This document shows positions 8,706 through 17,206 of a stretch of DNA of 59,991 nucleotides, piece after piece (the first letter of the stretch is position 1; each line of letters starts with the position of its first letter). The position numbers and the translations under genes are program-made. This stretch comes from Clostridia bacterium (GTDB taxonomy: Bacteria > Bacillota > Clostridia > Oscillospirales > Acutalibacteraceae). The notes under the pieces are model-generated. The model was not told the origin of the DNA. It saw nothing but the letters and a program-made list of their open reading frames with translations, and made no database searches. The stretch covers positions 1 to 59,991 of the forward strand of contig JAFQFY010000050.1 of assembly GCA_017398485.1 (NCBI GenBank), given 5' to 3'.

Positions 8706-11700
8706 ATGGCCATAGAAAAGAGCGACGTATTGGAGCTTATCTATGCGGAGGCGCAGGCGCTTCGCAGAAAATACGGATCGAGCAACGTGTCACAGTTGCA
8801 CGTTATCGGAGCGTTGCTTATGACGCGTCTGCGTGGTGAGGAGAGCGTGCGCACTCACCCTGAATTGGAACAGGCGGTGGAGCTGTTGTCGCTCGACGAG
8901 CAGGGGCAGGTTACCAAGCTGGGCGCGGTGCTGGATTCCTTCAAACAGGATCCTCTGACCACCTTTGAGGAGATCACTGCGCTGGAGGACTGCTATGAGC
9001 TTGCGCAGATCAGCGCCTCGATCGGCAACGAGCCCTGCGTGACGGTGCCGATGCTGGTGCGCAAGATTATGGAAAATCCCACCGACAAGACCAACGACAT
9101 ATTCCGTTTTGTATTCCGCCACCGCCGCCGTCGTCCGACGGACAGCTCGGCGCCGAGCAAGGCTCCCACGCGCCGCGTTCAAAACGACGTGATAGACGAA
9201 AAGATCAAAGAGATCGACAAGATCTTGGAAGAGTTTGACGAGGGCTTGTTTGACGACGATCTTGAAGAGATGGCGCGCGTGTGCTCGCAGACGACCATTG
9301 AGATGGTGGTCGAGCCGATCAAACGCATGCAACAGGAGTTGCGTGAACGCGTATACGGACAGGACGAGGCGATCTCTGCGGTTGTGGGCGGCTATTTCAA
9401 CGCCCTTGCACGCGGGCCTTTGGAGGCACCCTCCTCGTCGCCGCGTGCGACCTTCCTGTTCGCCGGTGCGCCCGGTGTCGGCAAGACCTATCTTGCGCAG
9501 GTCGCCGCGCAGGCGATGCAGTTGCCTTTCCGCCGCTTTGACATGAGCAGCTTCAGCGACAAGGAAGCGGCGCTGGAATTCTCCGGCTCGGACAAGGTCT
9601 ACCGAAACGGTCACGAGGGTCTGGTCACCGGCTTCGTGCGTGAACATCCGAATTGTGTGTTGTTGTTCGACGAGATCGAAAAGGCGCATATCAACATCAT
9701 CCATCTGTTTTTGCAGATCCTTGACGCAGGACGGCTCAAGGATTCCCACTCGGGCGAGAACGTGTCTTTTAAGGACACCATCATCATCATGACCACCAAC
9801 GCCGGACGCAGTCTGTACGATACGCTTGAACCGGGCGCGCCGTTGCCCGGCCGCAAGGTCATCGTCAACGCTCTGGCGACCGAGCGCGATCCCTCGACGG
9901 GAAATCTGTTGTTCCCCGAGGCGATCTGCTCGCGCTTTGCCGCCGGCAACATCGTGCTGTTCAATCCTCTCGGCGCACAGGAGCTGCTCGGCATCGGGCA
10001 AGCCTGCTTGGCGGAGTACGCCGCGCGCTTTAAGAAGAACTTTAAGATCGACCTGACCTTTGACGACAACGTGTGCGCGGCGCTTCTCTTTGCGGAGGGC
10101 GGTCGCGTGGATGCACGCGCGCTCAAAGGACGCGCGGCGAACTTCATCTCATCCGAGGTGTATAACTGGGTGCGTTTCGCGCACGAAAAAGAGGATATCA
10201 AGCTCGATGGGATCAAGAGCCTTTGCGTGCGCACCGATGTCGGTGATTCCGACGCGGCGCGTCTGTTTGCTGCGCCGAAAAAACCGACGGTGCTGTTATT
10301 CAGCGAGAAACCGACCATCTTTACGTCGTTGGTTCGCGCGCGGCAGTTCCGTTTCCTCGTTCCCAAGACCAAGGAACAGGCAGAGGAGCTGATCGCCGCC
10401 GAGGAGATCGATCTGGCGATCTGTGATATTTTCGGCAGTGAGGCACCTACCCTCAACATTGAGGATACGGCGTCCGACGGCCGTCGTCTGATGGATTCGC
10501 TCATTCGCGAGCGCATCCCCGTGTATATTTACAGCGCGCCCGAGTGTCGCATCAACGCCGAGGAACGCCAAGCGCTCAGCGAGAGCGGTGCCACCGGCTT
10601 TTTCGAGAAAGAGGGCGCGTCCGCGGCGGTCGCGCGTCTCGAAGCGATCTGCAAGCGCGTATACAGCGAGAAGATGCTGCGTGAGCTCGGTCGTGCGCGC
10701 AAGGTGCTGACCTTCGACTGCGTCTATGATCGTGAGAGCGCCTCTGTCGGCACCATCTGCATCCGCGATCTGCGGGTCATCCCTGCTATCGACGCGCAGG
10801 ACCGGCAGGATATCGCCGGTCTGTGCGCCACCGACACCACCTTTGACAGCATCATCGGTGCCGAGGATGCCAAGGCGGAGCTCAAAGGCTTCATTTCCTA
10901 TCTCAAAGAGCCGCGTCTGTATGCCAAAAACGGCATTCCGGCGCCCAAGGGCATCATCCTCTACGGCCCTCCCGGCACAGGCAAAACCATGCTCGCCAAG
11001 GCGCTTGCACACGAATCCGGCGCGACCTTCATTGCCACGCAAGGAAACAACTTCCTGACCGCCCGTCAGGGCGGCGGTGCGCAGGAGGTCAAGCGCCTGT
11101 TCGCGATGGCGCGAAAATACGCGCCCTCGGTTCTGTTCATCGACGAGATCGACATCGTCGCGAAGGATCGTATGACCAACGGCGTCGCCGGAGACGTGGT
11201 CAACGCCCTGCTCAATGAGATGGATGGCTTTGCCACCAACACCGCACGACCGGTGTTCGTGCTTGCGGCGACCAACTTCGACGTGTCCTTCGGCAGTCGC
11301 AGTGCGCTGGATGCGGCGTTGTTGCGCCGCTTTGATCGCCGCATTTTCGTCGACCTGCCCGATCGGCAGGAGCGTTTGAAGTTTATCCGCGAGCGGTTGG
11401 CACGCAGTCACCAGGCGTTATCCGACAGCATGATCGAGAACGTCGTGCTGCGCTCGACGGGTATGAGCTTGGCGGAGCTGGAATCGGTGGTGGACTTCGC
11501 TCTGCGCAGTATGCTGCAACGAGGACAAACTGCGCTGACCGACCGCCTGTTTGACGAGGCGTTTGAGACCTTCCGCTTCGGTGAGAAAGAGGAGTGGAAC
11601 GAGGAGCTTATTCATCGCATATCCATTCACGAGGCAGGTCATGCGGTCATCAGTTATCTTTGCGGCAACAAGCCTGCGTATCTGACGGTCGCCGGCCGAA

Positions 11701-12113
11701 GCAACTTCGGCGGCTATATGCACAGCACGTCGGATGCCGCCGTGCAGACCAAAAAGCGTCTGCTTGGAGAGATCCGTACCGCGCTGGGCGGTCGTGCGGC
11801 AGAGATCGTTTTCTTCGGCGAGGAGGACGGTATCTCGGCCGGCGCTGCCGGCGATCTGAAAGCGGCGACCGAGATCGCCCTGCGCATGATCACGGTCTAC
11901 GGCATGAGCGACGAGCACGGCATCATGTACGACGACGACGGTCCGACACGCGAGGAGACCATTCGCCTGTGCAACCGCGTGCTTGCCGAAGAGCTGGATA
12001 ATGCGGTTGCCCTCTTGCGCGATAATCGCGACAAGGTGCAGACGCTCGTGGATGCACTCGTGAGCAAAAACCATCTCATGGGTAAGGAGATCGAAGCTAT
12101 TTTGGCAAATTAA
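8706..12113 (+). CDS. Clp-type AAA+ / receiver-like / FtsH-type AAA+ M41 metalloprotease fusion
   Basis: A 1135-residue fusion. Residues 1-125 resemble a Clp N-domain (short paired helices, VSQLHVIGALL). Residues 215-500 are a ClpB/ClpC second-ring type AAA+ module with Walker A GAPGVGKT (254-261) and Walker [12 protein letters not shown] (318-328). About 520-650 is a response-regulator-like fold (LAICD with a candidate phospho-acceptor Asp, VYIYS, GATGFFEKE). Residues about 705-925 are an FtsH-type AAA domain (GPPGTGKT at 754-761, VLFIDEIDIVAKDR), and the end is an M41 peptidase with the zinc motif HEAGH (975-979) and GDLKAAT for the third ligand. No membrane helices are seen, unlike true FtsH. 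It is probably an ATP-driven cytosolic protease; substrates unknown. It is followed by a frameshifted small gene and a Card1-like nuclease in the same direction. Confidence 0.85.
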   Translation: MAIEKSDVLELIYAEAQALRRKYGSSNVSQLHVIGALLMTRLRGEESVRTHPELEQAVELLSLDEQGQVTKLGAVLDSFKQDPLTTFEEITALEDCYELAQISASIGNEPCVTVPMLVRKIMENPTDKTNDIFRFVFRHRRRRPTDSSAPSKAPTRRVQNDVIDEKIKEIDKILEEFDEGLFDDDLEEMARVCSQTTIEMVVEPIKRMQQELRERVYGQDEAISAVVGGYFNALARGPLEAPSSSPRATFLFAGAPGVGKTYLAQVAAQAMQLPFRRFDMSSFSDKEAALEFSGSDKVYRNGHEGLVTGFVREHPNCVLLFDEIEKAHINIIHLFLQILDAGRLKDSHSGENVSFKDTIIIMTTNAGRSLYDTLEPGAPLPGRKVIVNALATERDPSTGNLLFPEAICSRFAAGNIVLFNPLGAQELLGIGQACLAEYAARFKKNFKIDLTFDDNVCAALLFAEGGRVDARALKGRAANFISSEVYNWVRFAHEKEDIKLDGIKSLCVRTDVGDSDAARLFAAPKKPTVLLFSEKPTIFTSLVRARQFRFLVPKTKEQAEELIAAEEIDLAICDIFGSEAPTLNIEDTASDGRRLMDSLIRERIPVYIYSAPECRINAEERQALSESGATGFFEKEGASAAVARLEAICKRVYSEKMLRELGRARKVLTFDCVYDRESASVGTICIRDLRVIPAIDAQDRQDIAGLCATDTTFDSIIGAEDAKAELKGFISYLKEPRLYAKNGIPAPKGIILYGPPGTGKTMLAKALAHESGATFIATQGNNFLTARQGGGAQEVKRLFAMARKYAPSVLFIDEIDIVAKDRMTNGVAGDVVNALLNEMDGFATNTARPVFVLAATNFDVSFGSRSALDAALLRRFDRRIFVDLPDRQERLKFIRERLARSHQALSDSMIENVVLRSTGMSLAELESVVDFALRSMLQRGQTALTDRLFDEAFETFRFGEKEEWNEELIHRISIHEAGHAVISYLCGNKPAYLTVAGRSNFGGYMHSTSDAAVQTKKRLLGEIRTALGGRAAEIVFFGEEDGISAGAAGDLKAATEIALRMITVYGMSDEHGIMYDDDGPTREETIRLCNRVLAEELDNAVALLRDNRDKVQTLVDALVSKNHLMGKEIEAILAN

Positions 12114-12135
12114 GGTTGTGCAAGGAAGTGTGAGT

Positions 12136-12476
12136 ATGCAACCGTGGTGCTTGTGCATCTCCGTGGCGTTGCTCGCGGCGTTCGTGGTCATCACGCTCGT
12201 CGAGAGAAACGCAACAATGGCATCAGCGCGCGGAAAGCAAGCGCCGGAACACCTATATGCGTGCCTGCGGCTACGTGAGCTTCGAGCTTAACATGCCGAT
12301 CGCCGCGCGCGAGCGCCTGTTTGACGAGCACAACAAGAAAAAACGCGGTGTTGCCGCGTCACCGGTGGCAACGGGGCAAATGGCACAACGGCATCGTGCC
12401 CTATTCGCTCAAAGGAACGAAAGAGCAGAAGAACGGACCCAAGGTGCGGCTGAAGAATCAAGATAAGGACGGATAA
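12136..12476 (+). pseudogene. Frameshifted small membrane protein gene
   Basis: No single frame spans this stretch, yet coding-like sequence continues through three frames. ATG 12136 opens a membrane helix (VALLAAFVVITLV). After about 12205 the sense continues in the next frame (RNTYMRACGYVSFELNMPI, ERLFDEHNKK), and after the A-run at 12331-12337 in the third frame (KWHNGIVPYSLKGTKEQKNG) to TAA at 12474-12476, two bases before the Card1-like start. The position inside the operon and the tight junction suggest a once intact gene of about 110 codons. Two one-base indels are needed; sequencing or assembly error is possible. Function unknown. Confidence 0.55.
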
Positions 12477-12477
12477 C

Positions 12478-13710
12478 ATGACGGTAATCGAATGCTTTGA
12501 ACACGACCCGATCGACAATATTGCCACCTGTTTGAGCCTGCTTCCCTGTAAGCTGGTGCTCATCGGCGAGCCGGAGGACCTCGACGCGACGGTGGAGCGC
12601 TATCGCGCCGTCATCAAGCGGCGGCATCTGCCGATCACGGTCGAGCCGAAGGCGGTGTGTCGCGACGATATCAACGAGGCTGTTGAGATCATCGCCGCCG
12701 TTATCAAGACGGGCGACGAGTGTGTCATCGACCTGTCGGGCGGCGACGGCGTGGTGCTCGCCGCGGCAGGCGTCGCCTACGAGCGATATAAAGACCGATA
12801 TCCCGTCACCCTGCAACGCATCGACGCCGTGTCGGGTGTCGTGGAGGACTGCGACGGCGACGGCGAGACCGAAGCGCTGTCCAGCCCGAAGGTGACGGTG
12901 GGAGAACTGGTCGCGCTGTACGGCGGCAGCGTCAAGAAAGACTCTCAGCCGAGTGAGGAGCTGGACGTGAACGCGATCGCACCGCTGTGGAACGCCGTTA
13001 TCCGTGACGCGACTCAGTGGAACCGCCGCGTCGGTGCGTTGCTTGAGATCGAGCGCGCTGCCGGTGTACAAAGGGACGATCTGTGCGTTGAGGTCGATTT
13101 CGGCGTCGTGCGCGCCGCTATCGCAGATTATCCCGATAAGCGTCAACGCTTTGACGCGCTCATTCGCGACCTCGAGCAGTGCGGCGTTATCGCCGTTGCC
13201 TCGCGTGCGGAGGGGAGTTTTCGTTACAAGTATAAAACGCTGTTTTTGCGCCAGTGTTTGAGCAAAGAGGGCAACGTGCTGGAATATAAGACCTTATTCG
13301 AGGCGCGTTCCCTGCGCAAGGACGGCCGCCGCGTGTTCAGTGACGCGCGTATGGGCGTCAACATCGACTGGGACGGCGTCATTCATCGTCCCGTTCCCGG
13401 AGGCGTTAAAGACACCAAGAACGAGATCGACGTCATGCTTATGCGTGGACTCACGCCGGTGTTTATTTCCTGTAAAAACGGCGATATCAAAGAGGTGGAG
13501 CTGTATAAGCTCCATACGGTTGCCGCGCGATTCGGCGGTGAGCGCGCACGCAAGATGCTGATCGCCACCGACTTTTGCCCCGACAGCGCGGACGTCACGA
13601 TGTCGTTGGCACAGCGCGCCGCGGATATGGGAATACTGTTTGTGCCTAACGCCGCCGCGCTGACACCGCAAGGGTGGCAGGATACGTTTTTTAAGCTGAT
13701 CGACGAATAA
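12478..13710 (+). CDS. Card1/Can2-like CARF-domain nuclease (DUF1887 family)
   Basis: A 410-residue protein. The N-terminal about 150 residues form a CARF-like Rossmann domain (CKLVLIG; glycine-rich DLSGGDGVV at 85-93), which in this family binds cyclic oligoadenylate. A winged-helix-like middle is followed by a PD-(D/E)XK nuclease core: E269 (VLEYKTLFE), NEID with D318, and FISCK with K333, then the family signature YKLHTVAARFGG (343-354). Card1/Can2 relatives are metal-dependent DNA/RNA nucleases switched on by cA4 in type III CRISPR systems. Here no cas gene, CRISPR array or cyclase lies within the window; the neighbours are the Clp-FtsH fusion and the STAND NTPase. The activating ligand is therefore unknown. 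ATG 12478 follows the preceding stop by one base; a terminator follows the gene. Confidence 0.85.
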   Translation: MTVIECFEHDPIDNIATCLSLLPCKLVLIGEPEDLDATVERYRAVIKRRHLPITVEPKAVCRDDINEAVEIIAAVIKTGDECVIDLSGGDGVVLAAAGVAYERYKDRYPVTLQRIDAVSGVVEDCDGDGETEALSSPKVTVGELVALYGGSVKKDSQPSEELDVNAIAPLWNAVIRDATQWNRRVGALLEIERAAGVQRDDLCVEVDFGVVRAAIADYPDKRQRFDALIRDLEQCGVIAVASRAEGSFRYKYKTLFLRQCLSKEGNVLEYKTLFEARSLRKDGRRVFSDARMGVNIDWDGVIHRPVPGGVKDTKNEIDVMLMRGLTPVFISCKNGDIKEVELYKLHTVAARFGGERARKMLIATDFCPDSADVTMSLAQRAADMGILFVPNAAALTPQGWQDTFFKLIDE

Positions 13711-13713
13711 ATC

Positions 13714-13746
13714 AAAAGCCGTGCGGTGATGCCGCGCGGCTTTTAT
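13714..13746 (+). terminator. Terminator after the Card1-like gene
   Basis: AAAAGCCGTGCGG and CCGCGCGGCTTTT form a stem with one mismatch followed by ATTATA; it closes the protease-nuclease transcript. Confidence 0.8.
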
Positions 13747-13765
13747 TATACGAATCGCAAAGCTA

Positions 13766-13794
13766 TTGTCTTTTTATGCGATTTTGTGTATACT
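13766..13794 (+). promoter_or_regulatory. Promoter of the maltodextrin operon
   Basis: TTGTCT (13766-13771), 17-nt spacer, TATACT (13789-13794), about 90 nt before the binding-protein gene. No catabolite-response element was recognised with confidence. Confidence 0.7.
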
Positions 13795-13884
13795 GATAAA
13801 CGATGAATATTACATTGGCTTTCTCATACACTATCCGCAGAGCGCGGCGCTTGTCCGCGCCGAATGATGAACGGAGGAAAATGT

Positions 13885-15231
13885 ATGAGAAATGTAAAAC
13901 GACTGCGCGTTTTTTTGCTGGCGTTGGTGGTTGCCGTGGCGGCATTACCGCTGACCGCGTGCGGTGGGAACGAGGCCAAGGTGACGGTGCGCTACCTGAA
14001 CTTCAAGCCCGAGATCGCAGACAAGTATCAAGAACTGGCGGACCTCTACGAGCGTGAGACGGGTGTCAAGGTGATCGTCGATACCGCCGCCAACAACACC
14101 TACGAGCAGACTCTCACGGCGAAAATGTCCACCGCCGAGGCGCCCACGCTGTTCCAGATCAACGGACCGCGCGGCTATAAAAACTGGCAGGAGTATTGTG
14201 CCGATCTATCGGACACCGAGCTGTATAAGCACCTGACCGACAAATCCCTCGCCGTGACCGACGGCGACAAGGTCGTCGGCATTCCCTACGTTGTGGAGGG
14301 CTACGGCATCATCTATAATAAGGCGATCACCGACAAATATTTTGCCCTCGCCGATCGCGCGACCACCTATCGTTCGATGGATGAGATCAATTCTTTCGCC
14401 AAGCTCAAAGCGCTCGTGGAAGATATGCAGGCGCACGCCGCCGACCTGGGCATCAAGGGCGTGTTTGCCTCCACGTCGCTCAAAGGCGGCGAGGATTGGC
14501 GCTGGCAGACCCATCTTGCGAACATTCCGTTGACGTATGAGTTTACCGATAATAAGACCGACCTGACCACCGATGCGGTGGGCACCATCGCGTTCAAATA
14601 CGCCGAGAATTTTAAAAACATCTTCGATCTGTATATCAACAACTCCGTCACCGACAAAAAGCTGCTCGGCAGTAAGACGGTCGCGGATTCCATGGCGGAA
14701 TTTGCGCTCGAACAGTGTGCGATGGTGCAGAACGGCAACTGGGCGTGGAGCCAGATGAGCGGCGTCAGCGGCAACAAGGTCAAGGCGGAGAACGTCAAAT
14801 ATCTGCCGATCTATACGGGAATCGACGGCGAAGAATCGCAGGGTCTGGCGATCGGCACCGAGAACTTCTATGCCATCAACGCCAAAGCGTCCGAGGAGGA
14901 ACAAAAGGCTGCGGCGGATTTCATCTACTGGTTGTATTCCAGCGAAGAGGGCAAAAAGACCGTGACCGAATCGTTCGGCTTCATCGCGCCGTTTGACACC
15001 TTCTCCGAGCAGGATCTGCCGACTGATCCTCTCGCGCAGGAGCTCGTGCGTTGGATGAAAAAAGACGGCGTTAAGACCGTACCGTGGAACTTTACGGTGT
15101 TCCCCTCCACGCAGTTTAAAGAGGCTTTCGGTGCGTCCTTGCTCAAATACGCGCAGGGCAATAAGGATTGGGCGGCCGTCACCAAAGACGTGGTCGATAG
15201 CTGGAAAAAGGAAAGTCAAGCTGTTTCCTGA
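13885..15231 (+). CDS. Sugar ABC transporter substrate-binding lipoprotein
   Basis: A 448-residue family 1 (MalE-like) solute-binding protein. The N-terminus has a basic start, a hydrophobic stretch and the lipobox LTAC, so it is lipid-anchored at the outer face of the membrane. ATG 13885 is chosen because GGAGGA (13873-13878) lies 6 nt upstream; earlier in-frame ATGs at 13864/13867 precede that site. Downstream malQ and phosphorylase genes point to maltodextrins or other alpha-glucans as the ligand, which is inference from context. Confidence 0.88.
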   Translation: MRNVKRLRVFLLALVVAVAALPLTACGGNEAKVTVRYLNFKPEIADKYQELADLYERETGVKVIVDTAANNTYEQTLTAKMSTAEAPTLFQINGPRGYKNWQEYCADLSDTELYKHLTDKSLAVTDGDKVVGIPYVVEGYGIIYNKAITDKYFALADRATTYRSMDEINSFAKLKALVEDMQAHAADLGIKGVFASTSLKGGEDWRWQTHLANIPLTYEFTDNKTDLTTDAVGTIAFKYAENFKNIFDLYINNSVTDKKLLGSKTVADSMAEFALEQCAMVQNGNWAWSQMSGVSGNKVKAENVKYLPIYTGIDGEESQGLAIGTENFYAINAKASEEEQKAAADFIYWLYSSEEGKKTVTESFGFIAPFDTFSEQDLPTDPLAQELVRWMKKDGVKTVPWNFTVFPSTQFKEAFGASLLKYAQGNKDWAAVTKDVVDSWKKESQAVS

Positions 15232-15256
15232 CGCGTGGTGAAAGGACGGCCTGACA

Positions 15257-16102
15257 ATGAATAAGCAACTCAAAACACAGTTCGCCGTGTTTTTGCTGCC
15301 GACGCTGGCGGCGTTTACCATGGCGTTTATTCTGCCCTTCGTTATGGGCGTGTGGCTGTCCTTTACCAAATTCACGACCGTCACGAGCGCCGAATGGGTA
15401 GGGCTTGATAACTATATCCGCGCGTTCACTGCCGATACGGATTTTCTGCGCGCGCTCGGCTTTACCGCGCTGTTTACTGCCGTGACCATCGTCACGGTCA
15501 ACGCGAGCGCGTTCTTGCTGGCGCTGCTGCTCACACGCGGCTTAAAGGGGACGAACCTCTTTCGCTCGGTGTTTTTCATGCCGAATCTCATCGGCGGCAT
15601 TGTGCTCGGTTATATTTGGAATTTGCTCATCAACGGCGTGCTCAGCCTGTGGGGCGTGGATATCACCTTCGCGGCGAAGTACGGCTTTTGGGGACTGGTG
15701 TTGCTCACCAACTGGCAGCTCATCGGGTATATGATGGTCATTTATATTGCCGGCCTGCAAAACATTCCCGGTGCGCTCGTGGAGGCCGCCGCTATTGACG
15801 GTGCCTCGTCGACGGCGACGCTGTTTAAGATCAAGATCCCGCTGGTGATGCCGTCGATTACCATCTGCACCTTTTTAACGCTGACCAACGCCTTTAAAAT
15901 GTTCGACCAGAACCTTGCCCTGACCGCCGGTGCGCCGGAGAGACAGACCGAGATGCTGGCACTGAACATTTACCAGACCTTTTACGGACGCATCGGGTGG
16001 CAGGGTGTCGGACAGGCCAAGGCGGTCATGTTCTTCCTGCTGGTCGCGTTTTTGGCGTTTTTACAGCTACGCGCCACGCGCAGTCGGGAGGTGGATGCAT
16101 GA
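15257..16102 (+). CDS. Sugar ABC transporter permease (MalF type)
   Basis: A 281-residue inner-membrane permease with about six helices and the EAA loop (VEAAAIDGASSTATLFKIKIP, about residues 175-195), which docks on the ATPase. The EAA-G motif and the length fit MalF/UgpA-type subunits. The stop codon overlaps the start of the next permease. No ATPase gene is present in the operon, so a shared MsmX-type ATPase elsewhere must energise it. Confidence 0.92.
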   Translation: MNKQLKTQFAVFLLPTLAAFTMAFILPFVMGVWLSFTKFTTVTSAEWVGLDNYIRAFTADTDFLRALGFTALFTAVTIVTVNASAFLLALLLTRGLKGTNLFRSVFFMPNLIGGIVLGYIWNLLINGVLSLWGVDITFAAKYGFWGLVLLTNWQLIGYMMVIYIAGLQNIPGALVEAAAIDGASSTATLFKIKIPLVMPSITICTFLTLTNAFKMFDQNLALTAGAPERQTEMLALNIYQTFYGRIGWQGVGQAKAVMFFLLVAFLAFLQLRATRSREVDA

Positions 16103-16938
16103 ACGCTCGCTCCCGTGCCCTTGACCGTGCGCTCACGGTGTTGCTTGCGGTGCTCGGCCTGCTGTTTCTCGTGCCGATCGCGCTGGTGGTGCTCAATTCG
16201 TTTAAGTCGCGTCTGTATATCTCGGGTGAACCGTTCGCCCTGCCGAATGCGCAGACCTTCGTGGGACTCGAAAACTATTTGCGCGGTCTGACCTCGGTCG
16301 GATTCGCCGCAGCGTTTGGGCGCTCGCTGTTTATCACCGTCGCCTCGGTCGCACTCATCGTGCTGTGTACGTCGATGACCGCGTGGTATATCGTGCGCGT
16401 GCGCAACCGCACAACGAAGCTGTTGTATTATCTTTTCGTGTTCAGTATGATCGTGCCGTTTCAGATGGTGATGTTCACCATGACCTACGTGGTGTCGCAG
16501 ATCGGGTTTAACAACGTTTTCGGTATCGTGGTGGTGTATCTCGGCTTCGGCGCAGGTCTGTCGGTGTTTATGCTCAGCGGATTTATAAAGAGTATCCCCT
16601 TGGAGATCGAGGAGGCCGCGACCATCGACGGTTGTACGCCGCTGCAATGCTTCTTTCGCGTGGTGTTTCCGGTGTTGCGCCCGACGGTCATCACCGTGGC
16701 GATCCTCAACGCCATGTGGATATGGAACGACTATCTGTTGCCGTATCTCATTCTCGGCACGCGGCAAAAGACCGTGCCGGTGGCGATACAGCTTTCCATG
16801 CAAGGCGCTTACGGCTCGACCGACTATGGCGGTCTTATGGCGATGCTGGTACTGGCGATCATCCCGATCATCGTGTTTTATCTGAGCTGTCAGAAATATA
16901 TCATCAAGGGCGTTATCGCCGGCGCTGTTAAAGGCTGA
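16099..16938 (+). CDS. Sugar ABC transporter permease (MalG type)
   Basis: A 279-residue partner permease with six helices, a periplasmic-like loop after helix 1 and the EAA motif EIEEAATIDGCTPLQCFFRV. ATG 16099 overlaps the previous stop (ATGA), with GGAGGTG 7 nt upstream, so the two permeases are translationally coupled and produced in equal amounts. It ends before a tandem-repeat spacer that separates transport genes from malQ. Confidence 0.92.
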   Translation: MNARSRALDRALTVLLAVLGLLFLVPIALVVLNSFKSRLYISGEPFALPNAQTFVGLENYLRGLTSVGFAAAFGRSLFITVASVALIVLCTSMTAWYIVRVRNRTTKLLYYLFVFSMIVPFQMVMFTMTYVVSQIGFNNVFGIVVVYLGFGAGLSVFMLSGFIKSIPLEIEEAATIDGCTPLQCFFRVVFPVLRPTVITVAILNAMWIWNDYLLPYLILGTRQKTVPVAIQLSMQGAYGSTDYGGLMAMLVLAIIPIIVFYLSCQKYIIKGVIAGAVKG

Positions 16939-16948
16939 TGCGGCGCGG

Positions 16949-17131
16949 CGGCGCGGTCGTACTCTGTACAACCATTTAGTTTAGTGACCGCGCCCATGCT
17001 TTTGTCGCTGACGCGTCCAAAAGCCGCGGTTAGTGCGTATACCGGCGCGGTCGTACTCTGTACAACCATTTAGTTTAGTGACCGCGCCCATGCTTTTGTC
17101 GCTGACGCGTCCAAAAGCCGCGGTTAGTGCG
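16949..17131 (+). repeat. Two 89-bp direct repeats, period 94 bp
   Basis: Copies at 16949-17037 and 17043-17131 appear identical and are separated by TATAC. Each contains an inverted repeat, GGCGCGGTC and GACCGCGCC, flanking a 29-nt loop. In the second copy, GCTTTTGTCGCTG (17092-17104) can also pair with CAGCGACAAAAGC (17132-17144) just outside the repeat. The hairpins lack a clear T-run. They could stabilise the upstream mRNA or attenuate read-through into malQ. Confidence 0.85.
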
Positions 17132-17206
17132 CCAGCGACAAAAGCAAGATTTAATCGCATACTTCCCCATAGCAATATGAATCCCAACACAAAGGAACGG
17201 TTTATT

